From an uncultured Anaerolineae bacterium (GTDB taxonomy: Bacteria; Chloroflexota; Anaerolineae; Anaerolineales; Villigracilaceae), in NCBI GenBank assembly GCA_903882765.1, contig CAIRYE010000188.1:1-7588 (forward strand): DNA of 7,588 nucleotides, written 5' to 3'. Shown here piece after piece: positions 1 to 4,893 of this stretch. The position numbers and the translations under genes were made by a program. Within the stretch, counting starts at the first letter, position 1. Each line of letters begins with the position of its first letter. The notes under the pieces were generated by a model. The model was not told where the DNA came from and did no database searches. It saw only the letters and a program-made list of their open reading frames with translations.

Positions 1-74
1 AGTATCCCTATCTGGTTGGGGAGTAAAAAGGTTCAAAAAAGCGTTGTTCGTAGATTGTCAATCAAAATAACAAC
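1..74. other. Left edge, no assignable gene
   Basis: No gene can be assigned here. On the plus strand, frame 3 closes at a TAA at 24-26 and frame 2 at a TAA at 68-70. Either could be the last few codons of a plus-strand gene entering from the left, which would fit the terminator that begins at 75. The visible peptides are too short to identify. A TTGACA lies on the minus strand at 61-56, but no matching -10 box follows it. Confidence 0.4.
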
Positions 75-120
75 AAAAAACACCGAGATCTTTCTTATAC
101 GGAAGCCCTCGGTGTTTTTT
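75..120. terminator. Bidirectional intrinsic terminator
   Basis: A perfect 13-bp inverted repeat has arms at 75-87 and 108-120 and a 20-nt loop. The GC-containing core is CACCGAG paired with CTCGGTG, flanked by an A-run on the left and a T-run on the right. Read on plus it ends in seven T (115-121). Read on minus it also ends in a U-run. It lies 20 bp beyond the stop of the minus-strand yccF gene and just after possible C-terminal codons of a plus-strand gene. It therefore probably serves convergent transcripts from both sides. Confidence 0.85.
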
Positions 121-139
121 TGCTATGAACTCAAACAAA

Positions 140-559
140 TCATTGTCGGCGAAGTGTCAACAAACCTGGTGTCTTATCGAACATCCAAAAACCGAGCGGC
201 ATGCCAATAATGGTGCAGCAGAAAACGTATGCCAACTCCATCCAAAGCGCGGAAAACCACCAACCGATCAAAACAAAATACAAAGCCCGTACCAGAATAT
301 TGTACTGAGGTAGGTCATCAATGGTGAGAGTGCCATCACCTTTATAGGTCATTTGTTGAAATGGCTCGCGCAAAGCCACAATTTTCGGAAGCAAATTGAT
401 CATTTTCACGCCTAAAGGAATTGTGATAATGATCACCATAAAGAACCAGGCGGCTGCAATCCATAATTGGCAAGCCCACCAACCAACTAAGGCAAACCAC
501 AACAACTGGATCAAACATCCTGGGTTATTTTTTGTAGTCGAGTGAATACTGTTTGTCAT
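140..559 (-). CDS. yccF: YccF domain-containing inner-membrane protein
   Basis: A 139-residue, highly hydrophobic protein of the YccF (DUF307) family, whose members are small inner-membrane proteins of unknown function. It is built from two copies of the YccF module, about residues 16-64 and 89-137. They align without gaps at an offset of 73 residues: GWW (26-28 and 99-101), PLG (48-50 and 121-123) and LR (63-64 and 136-137). A polar linker (about 65-88) separates them. Each module holds one long or two short membrane segments. The reading frame is open up to 613, but the ATG at 559 is preferred because AAGAGGA (571-565) sits 5 nt before it and no good site precedes earlier starts. The gene has its own promoter and ends at a strong terminator, so it is probably monocistronic. 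The family call is firm; the cellular role is unknown. Confidence 0.88.
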   Translation of the reverse strand: MTNSIHSTTKNNPGCLIQLLWFALVGWWACQLWIAAAWFFMVIIITIPLGVKMINLLPKIVALREPFQQMTYKGDGTLTIDDLPQYNILVRALYFVLIGWWFSALWMELAYVFCCTIIGMPLGFWMFDKTPGLLTLRRQ

Positions 560-564
560 ATTTG

Positions 565-571
565 TCCTCTT
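565..571 (-). promoter_or_regulatory. Strong Shine-Dalgarno that sets the yccF start
   Basis: AAGAGGA read on the minus strand, 5 nt upstream of the ATG at 559. It decides against the longer in-frame extension to 613, whose extra residues include part of the promoter and leader. Confidence 0.75.
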
Positions 572-584
572 CTTTTCACATTTA

Positions 585-613
585 ATTATAGGCCAAATGG
601 GTACCCAAAGCAA
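585..613 (-). promoter_or_regulatory. Probable sigma-70-type promoter of yccF
   Basis: Read on the minus strand there is a consensus TATAAT (590-585). A TTGCTT -35-like hexamer (613-608) lies exactly 17 bp upstream. The expected transcript start is near 578, leaving a short leader with the strong Shine-Dalgarno. The spacer contains the 10-bp palindrome TGGGTACCCA (598-607), a possible operator. The -10 match is perfect; the -35 matches only 3 of 6 positions. Confidence 0.5.
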
Positions 614-624
614 AATGCGGCGCT

Positions 625-672
625 GAACAAATTAGGCTATGCGGAAATATATTCGCATAGCCTAATTTGTTC
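625..672 (-). terminator. Perfect 19-bp stem-loop after the radical SAM operon
   Basis: The arms at 625-643 and 654-672 are perfect reverse complements with a 10-nt loop. The hairpin starts 13 nt beyond the TAA of the TIGR03936 gene, where a terminator for that operon is expected. It lacks a clear U-run: the minus strand continues AGCGCC after the stem, although the last part of the arm itself is U-rich (AATTTGTT). It may be a terminator that works without a U-run, an mRNA 3'-end stabiliser, or a protein-binding dyad. It lies just upstream of the yccF -35 box. Confidence 0.5.
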
Positions 673-685
673 GTGTTTAACAGAT

Positions 686-1315
686 TTAGCGAAAAAAGAT
701 CGCGCTACGTTCGATCAATACTTCCTCAAAGGGAATGCCCAGTTCAGCAAGTACTTCCTCGGGTCGGCCGGTTGCGCCTTCTTTGGCTGTGAGACGCAGG
801 GTCATTATTTTAGTAGTTGCTTCATAGTTCGCTAACTCGATCAGCGGCCGCAAATTGTACGTTTTACCACGTCGTTCTCGGATGATTTCCTCGGTAGACA
901 ACATCTTTGCAACACGCTCTTCCACTCCAGCATCCGCCAATTGGGTAAAGTCAAACTCGGTAAAATCAACTTCAAACTCCGCCGCGATCACTTCGGTTTG
1001 CAGGGGAGGCAGAGCGTCGTCGATGTGATCCACACTGTTCACATGGATGCCGGTTGGCAGCGCCAATTGCAAAGCACTTTTGATCCAATCAGTTTCGTAA
1101 TCCATTGCAGTCCACATATCTACTACTTCTGCTCGGGAGGAAAATCCAAGTGGTAAAGCAGATGCCAGCTGTATCTTGGGTTGTGGATGAAAGCCTTGGC
1201 TATATGAAAGGGTTACATTGCCCCGTCGTGCCGAGCGCTCCCACATTTTATGCAAGTCTAAATGCCCAATGTACTTAAGTGCGCCTTTTTTCTCAAATTG
1301 GATGCGAACCCTCAT
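686..1315 (-). CDS. TIGR03936 family radical SAM-associated protein (DUF2344)
   Basis: A 209-residue protein matching the 'radical SAM-linked' family, which occurs beside, or fused to, TIGR03960 radical SAM proteins; the biochemical role is unknown. Family hallmarks are a start of the form RxxFxKKG, then YIGHLDLHKMWERSARRG (residues 15-32), the block YSQGFHPQPKIQLASALPLG (38-57) and KTYNLRPLI (151-159). The length is normal for the family. The frame stays open upstream to 1408. The ATG at 1315 is chosen because the family homology starts there, because GAGG (1325-1322) lies 6 nt before it, and because the ATG forms an ATGA overlap with the stop of the preceding gene. Third gene of the operon; the partner radical SAM protein is the first gene. 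No catalytic motif of its own is visible, so it may be a substrate-binding or scaffold partner (inference). Confidence 0.92.
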   Translation of the reverse strand: MRVRIQFEKKGALKYIGHLDLHKMWERSARRGNVTLSYSQGFHPQPKIQLASALPLGFSSRAEVVDMWTAMDYETDWIKSALQLALPTGIHVNSVDHIDDALPPLQTEVIAAEFEVDFTEFDFTQLADAGVEERVAKMLSTEEIIRERRGKTYNLRPLIELANYEATTKIMTLRLTAKEGATGRPEEVLAELGIPFEEVLIERSAIFFR

Positions 1316-1707
1316 AGGGTGCCTCGTTGTTTTGACGCATATCTCGCCACAAAAACGGAGATAAAAACCATTATAAATAGCGACGGAAGTAGTGCAACAA
1401 TCAGCCAAGGTTCTTTTTCATAGGTATTGATCCATAAGAAGAGCAGCAATCCAGAAGAGGTGATGCCGCTCACAAAAGCGGTGGAGGGTGCCTTGCTGAA
1501 GCGTACAATGCCGATCAGGAATCCAACCACGTAGGTAACAACAAGAAAGAGGATGAGGAAATTAAAAAGGTCGTTGAAAAAATCGACGAATAATTTGGTA
1601 AAGAGAAAGGCCGTTACAAAAGTAACCATGCCGGCCGGTATACCGACAATAATATCTTCAACGCTCGTCTTTCGAACACTTTCAGTAAGAATCTCCCAAA
1701 TTTTCAT
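1312..1707 (-). CDS. Uncharacterised four-helix membrane protein
   Basis: I do not recognise this 131-residue protein. It has about four hydrophobic segments at residues 19-41, 48-70, 76-95 and 99-123. A short polar N-terminus (KIWEILTESVRKTS) precedes them and a basic C-terminus (RYASKQRGTL) follows, which suggests an inner-membrane protein with no soluble domain. No cysteine or other metal-ligand cluster is visible. The start ATG at 1707 overlaps the TGA of the radical SAM gene by 4 nt, with GGTGG just upstream. Its own TGA overlaps the next ATG by 4 nt. It is therefore the middle gene of a coupled operon whose flanking genes normally sit next to each other. It could anchor the radical SAM pair at the membrane, handle their product, or be an unrelated insertion; the sequence cannot decide between these. 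Confidence 0.8.
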   Translation of the reverse strand: MKIWEILTESVRKTSVEDIIVGIPAGMVTFVTAFLFTKLFVDFFNDLFNFLILFLVVTYVVGFLIGIVRFSKAPSTAFVSGITSSGLLLFLWINTYEKEPWLIVALLPSLFIMVFISVFVARYASKQRGTL

Positions 1708-3614
1708 AGCGCCACCGGTAAGGAACGTTCTTTAACATGAGGGCATTTCCAATACGTACCGGGATTGGCGCGGCGTTCTTCAATAAAGGTAGGCAAGATA
1801 CCGCAGGCATAGCATTGATTTCGGCAATCATCCCGGATCTGTTCTTTTAGCGACATTGAGTAATCCTGAAAGAGAAATTTCTTGGTTACAGCCGTGGAGA
1901 TATGTTCCCAAGGGAAGATCTCATCCACGGGGCGAAGTCGGTGTGTGTAAAATGCAGGGTCTACGCCTTCAGTTTCGAAGGCTGCCACCCAGGTGGAAAA
2001 CTTGCGCTCTTCCTGCCAGGCATCAAATTTTACGCCATTCTTCCAAGCTGTGTATATTACCTTGCTTAGGTTTCGGTCTCCGCGAGAAAGCCATGCTTCG
2101 ATCATCGTGTCTTCGGGCGCGGTCCAGCTTAATTTAATGTTGCGGTCCTTGAGTACCCGCTTTAGTAAATCCTGCTTTTCCTTGATCTGTTCCATAGAAT
2201 CACAAGAAACCCATTGGAAGGGCGTGTGTGGCTTAGGCACAAAAGTGCTCACGCCGGCGTTTACGCGCGCTCGTCCGCCCATAATGGCTCTGCCTTCGGT
2301 TAACACACGTTTGCAAAGGTCCGCAATGGCTTGTACATCTTCTAACGTTTCTGAGGGATGTCCGATCATAAAATACAATTTTACGGTGGTCCAACCACGG
2401 CGATAGATCTCCCGCACGGTTTCAAGTAGCTGGTCATCGGTGATGTATTTGTTGATGGTCTTGCGCATACGTTCCGAGGCAGCTTCCGGCGCGAGGGTGA
2501 AGCCGGTGCCGCGGCGGTCGCGTAATTGATCCATAAGGTCTACTGAAACGGTATCGATGCGCAGGGATGGCAGGGATATACCGAGGTGTTTTTCACCAAA
2601 TTTTTCACTGACAGCTTTTACCAACTCCAGAATGTTGCTGTAATCGGAGGAGGAGAGTGAGAGCAAGGCGACTTCCTCGAAACCGGTGGAATCGATCGCT
2701 TCGCTCACCGCGTTGACCACCTCTTGCACCGAACGCTCACGCACCGGTCGGTTGATGATGCCGGCATGACAAAAACGACAACCACGAGTACAGCCGCGCA
2801 TGATCTCGATCGAAACGCGATTGTGAACCGCCTCGATGTTGGGAACAATGAATTTGGTGGGGGGAGGGGGCAGCTTGGCAACCATGCGCTTGATAATGGT
2901 CTCAGGGATGCCCGGTTGGGTAGCACGGATGGATTTGATGGTGTTATCACTGTGATATTCAATTTCGAAGAGGGAGGGAACATATACTCCCTGCACGCGG
3001 GCTAGATCATGCAGAATGGCGTTACGGTCACGATGGCCATCAGTATTTTTATGCTTCTTGATCACATCCAAAATATCGCAAATCACCTCTTCTCCCTCAC
3101 CGATCACAAATGCATCGATAAAGGCGTGCATTGGCTCAGGGTTGAGGGCGGAGTGCCCGCCCACGATCACGATCGGATGCTCATTCGTGCGTCCACTGCT
3201 GAACACGGGTAAACCGGCTAGATCAAGGAAATTAATGGCGTTGGTATACAACGTTTCGTATGGCAGGGAGAAACCGATCAGATCGAATTGGGCTGCTGGG
3301 TGATGGGATTCGAGGGAATATTGCGGGATGCTGTGTTCACGCATTTGGTCTTCCATATCACGCCAAACGCTGTAACAGCGTTCTGCTAATGCATCCTCAC
3401 GATTGTTCACAATATCGTAGAGAATTTTAAGGCCAACATTCGAGATGCCGATATCGTAAATATCAGGGAACACCAATGCGGTGCGTAATTGGGCGTTTTC
3501 CCAATCTTTTACAACGCTGTTGTATTCACCGCCAACATAGCGGCCTGGTTTTGTAACTTTCAATAAGACTTTGTTAAGTCGATGATCGATCTGATGTGGG
3601 GTTAGAAATGTCAA
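1704..3614 (-). CDS. TIGR03960 family B12-binding-type radical SAM protein
   Basis: A 636-residue protein with the layout of the TIGR03960 family. An N-terminal B12-binding-like Rossmann region spans about 40-190 (FPDIYDIGISNVGL near 49-62, IGEGEE at 171-176). The radical SAM barrel follows at about 260-480, with the cluster motif CTRGCRFC (C275, C279, C282) that binds the SAM-ligating 4Fe-4S cluster. A C-terminal region carries a second CxxxCxxC (C597, C601, C604) plus C624. The expected chemistry is reductive SAM cleavage followed by a methylation or rearrangement; the substrate is not known. The start is TTG at 3614: an in-frame TAA lies at 3623-3621, no ATG or GTG lies between, and family homology begins about 16-20 residues in. 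The only upstream SD-like bases are GGA at 3626-3624, a weak site with 9-nt spacing. First gene of a three-gene operon coupled by ATGA overlaps. Confidence 0.93.
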   Translation of the reverse strand: MTFLTPHQIDHRLNKVLLKVTKPGRYVGGEYNSVVKDWENAQLRTALVFPDIYDIGISNVGLKILYDIVNNREDALAERCYSVWRDMEDQMREHSIPQYSLESHHPAAQFDLIGFSLPYETLYTNAINFLDLAGLPVFSSGRTNEHPIVIVGGHSALNPEPMHAFIDAFVIGEGEEVICDILDVIKKHKNTDGHRDRNAILHDLARVQGVYVPSLFEIEYHSDNTIKSIRATQPGIPETIIKRMVAKLPPPPTKFIVPNIEAVHNRVSIEIMRGCTRGCRFCHAGIINRPVRERSVQEVVNAVSEAIDSTGFEEVALLSLSSSDYSNILELVKAVSEKFGEKHLGISLPSLRIDTVSVDLMDQLRDRRGTGFTLAPEAASERMRKTINKYITDDQLLETVREIYRRGWTTVKLYFMIGHPSETLEDVQAIADLCKRVLTEGRAIMGGRARVNAGVSTFVPKPHTPFQWVSCDSMEQIKEKQDLLKRVLKDRNIKLSWTAPEDTMIEAWLSRGDRNLSKVIYTAWKNGVKFDAWQEERKFSTWVAAFETEGVDPAFYTHRLRPVDEIFPWEHISTAVTKKFLFQDYSMSLKEQIRDDCRNQCYACGILPTFIEERRANPGTYWKCPHVKERSLPVAL

Positions 3615-3617
3615 GTG

Positions 3618-3653
3618 AATTTATCCAATAGTTGGGAATTTATTGGATAAATT
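3618..3653 (-). promoter_or_regulatory. 13-bp perfect inverted repeat at the radical SAM operon promoter
   Basis: Arms AATTTATCCAATA (3618-3630) and TATTGGATAAATT (3641-3653) are perfect reverse complements around a 10-bp spacer. On the minus strand the distal arm overlaps the TATAAT box and the proximal arm ends 3 nt before the TTG start, covering the only SD-like bases (GGA). If transcription starts near 3644, most of the distal arm is not in the RNA, which favours a DNA operator for a dimeric regulator. If it starts further upstream, the repeat would form an RNA hairpin hiding the ribosome site. Confidence 0.55.
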
Positions 3654-3679
3654 ATATCTAATATTTGTCAGTTTCTAAA
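3651..3679 (-). promoter_or_regulatory. Probable promoter of the radical SAM operon
   Basis: Read on the minus strand, consensus TATAAT (3656-3651) is preceded by TTTAGA (3679-3674; 4 of 6 match to TTGACA) at a 17-bp spacing. The predicted transcript start near 3644 gives a leader of about 30 nt to the TTG codon. The inverted repeat at 3618-3653 overlaps the -10 box. Confidence 0.5.
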
Positions 3680-4025
3680 TTTTGCTCAAACTGTGTTTCT
3701 TTTGCCGCAATCGACCGCAAATTGGTTTGAAATGAACCATATTTGAACGCTCAGTAACAATTTTCGCCAAATATAATTCTTCCTTCAATTTTGCGTTACC
3801 TAATTATTAAACAGGTCTTCCGGATGCCCATTGTTCAAAATTTTGCCGAATTGTATACTGATACTATGAAAAAATTATTAAACCAGTTCATTTGGATTTC
3901 GTAGAAGAGGGATGAAGTAGTGATATCCCGATTCTTCTGTCAGTTATCTGAATCAGTTCCCTTCGCGCAAACAATCCCCCGTTGGCAAAAAACGCAAAAA
4001 CATCCTCTTTTAGTGAAGGCGTGAA
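3680..4025. other. Intergenic region and leader upstream of the acetyltransferase gene
   Basis: AT-rich non-coding stretch between the divergent radical SAM operon and the GNAT gene. No RNA gene or known riboswitch fold is recognisable. A candidate plus-strand promoter lies at 3831-3859. A 12-codon open frame follows at 3866-3904 (ATG to TAG, peptide MKKLLNQFIWIS). Next is an imperfect stem: AGAAGAGGGAT (3903-3913) pairs with ATCCC (3925-3929) and TCTTCT (3933-3938), with a 3-nt bulge. These elements would lie in a leader of about 160 nt; their function is unproven. Confidence 0.4.
3831..3859 (+). promoter_or_regulatory. Candidate promoter of the GNAT gene
   Basis: TTGTTC (3831-3836) and TATACT (3854-3859) are separated by 17 bp. 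The -10 matches consensus at 5 of 6 positions, the -35 at 3 of 6. The predicted start falls near 3866, on the A of a 12-codon ATG frame and about 160 nt before the acetyltransferase ATG. Confidence 0.35.
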
Positions 4026-4613
4026 ATGATCGAAATTCTTCAGGTTATCCCTGAAACCCTACGTGATCAAGCCGGAAAAATTTATTACGATGCTTTTCAG
4101 CGCAAACTCCAACCACTAGTAGGGCAACCGCTGAAAACGTCGCGAGTTCTGACCGCTGGCTTAAACCTGAATCTAGCTATCGGTGTCGTCGTGGATGGGA
4201 GGTTATGTGGATTGGCGGGCTTGCACAATCAGGCTGGCATTTTTTCGCGGGTAACCCTGCCAGATAGCCTTAGAGAGCTTGGTTTGGCGCGCGGTATGTT
4301 TTCTTGGGCTGTTCTCAACTTGTTTGGCGCTGGGGCAAACTGTCCACCCGAACACCTGCGTATTGCCGCCATAGCAGTGGATGCCCAAGAACGTGGAAAA
4401 GGATATGGTTCTCTTCTGTTAAATTCTATTTTCGATAAGGCCCGTCGGGAAGGTTATACCTCGGTGCGTTTGGAAGTTGTAGACACCAACCTTCGCGCTC
4501 GTCAGTTGTATGAACGGGCTGGTTTTTTGGTTGTTCAAACGCATTCCTATCCAATTTCAAGTAATTGGCTGGGGTTTTCTCGAGACCACGTGATGGTTAA
4601 GGCTTTAGGATGA
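4026..4613 (+). CDS. GNAT family N-acetyltransferase
   Basis: A 195-residue Gcn5-related acetyltransferase, expected to move an acetyl group from acetyl-CoA to an amine, a protein N-terminus or a small molecule in the cytoplasm. The acetyl-CoA pyrophosphate loop (motif A) is IAVDAQERGKGYGSLLL (residues 116-132) with the R/QxxGxG signature. Motif B is VDTNLRARQLYERAGF (152-167), typical of RimI-like members. The N-terminal half (1-110) is less conserved and gives no substrate clue. The stretch at about 71-104 (GIFSRVTLPDSL onward) probably forms the acceptor-site lid. The ATG at 4026 follows GAAGG (4015-4019) by 6 nt, a good start. The gene appears monocistronic, divergent from the radical SAM operon and convergent with pgm. 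The family is sure; the substrate is unknown. Confidence 0.9.
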   Translation: MIEILQVIPETLRDQAGKIYYDAFQRKLQPLVGQPLKTSRVLTAGLNLNLAIGVVVDGRLCGLAGLHNQAGIFSRVTLPDSLRELGLARGMFSWAVLNLFGAGANCPPEHLRIAAIAVDAQERGKGYGSLLLNSIFDKARREGYTSVRLEVVDTNLRARQLYERAGFLVVQTHSYPISSNWLGFSRDHVMVKALG

Positions 4614-4893
4614 TTGAAAATTGCACCCTCCGCGGAAATTCGAAAAATGGTAGAGTACCATCCATTCTCCCCCGCAAAAGAGGTTATTTAACATTTCTGT
4701 CCTAAAGTTCAATTGAGCAGGCAGGTCTACGGTCGATGGTTTAATTTGGAATGATCGATTTCTTATTTTACATCCCGTAAACAGTAGGTTTCAGTCTGCA
4801 TATTAATCGATCGCAACAAAGGTTCTCCTATCAAAATCCAATTCAGGGCTGCCCGAAAATTGAGGCTTGGAAAACACACAATATTTTTTTAAG
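4614..4893. other. Convergent intergenic region
   Basis: About 280 bp between the stops of the GNAT gene and pgm, with no credible gene. It contains a small stem ATGGTA-GAG-TACCAT (4647-4661) without a following T-run, and an imperfect hairpin at 4839-4862. No strong intrinsic terminator for the GNAT transcript is visible. Confidence 0.5.
4839..4862 (-). terminator. Weak candidate terminator of pgm
   Basis: CAATT (4839-4843) pairs with AATTG (4858-4862), and GGG (4846-4848) with CCC (4852-4854), across a small internal loop. On the minus strand it is followed by GATTTTGATAGG, only a partial U-run. It starts about 30 nt after the pgm stop. Stem quality is poor, so this is tentative. Confidence 0.25.

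Noticed and set aside
56..61. Minus-strand TTGACA inside the palindrome GATTGTCAATC (53-63)
   Set aside because: No -10-like hexamer at 16-18 bp spacing and no visible gene to serve; probably chance.
16..210. Open frame on plus, 64 codons
   Set aside because: It runs straight through the strong hairpin terminator and over the 3' end of yccF, and its protein is low-complexity. It needs a TTG start with no ribosome site.
1316..1408. N-terminal extension of the TIGR03936 protein by 31 residues
   Set aside because: The extension lies inside the upstream membrane-protein gene, has no family similarity, and the internal ATG at 1315 has a good ribosome site and coupling overlap.
1856..3303. Several plus-strand open frames opposite the radical SAM gene
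   Set aside because: They are antisense to a clearly conserved gene, and none shows a recognisable motif or ribosome site.
3768..3780. Plus-strand TATAAT at 3772-3777 as a GNAT promoter
   Set aside because: No -35-like hexamer at 16-19 bp; the nearest TTGAAC is 23 bp away.
4647..4661. Stem ATGGTA-GAG-TACCAT as a terminator of the GNAT gene
   Set aside because: Six base pairs with a 3-nt loop, no T-run after it; too weak to call.
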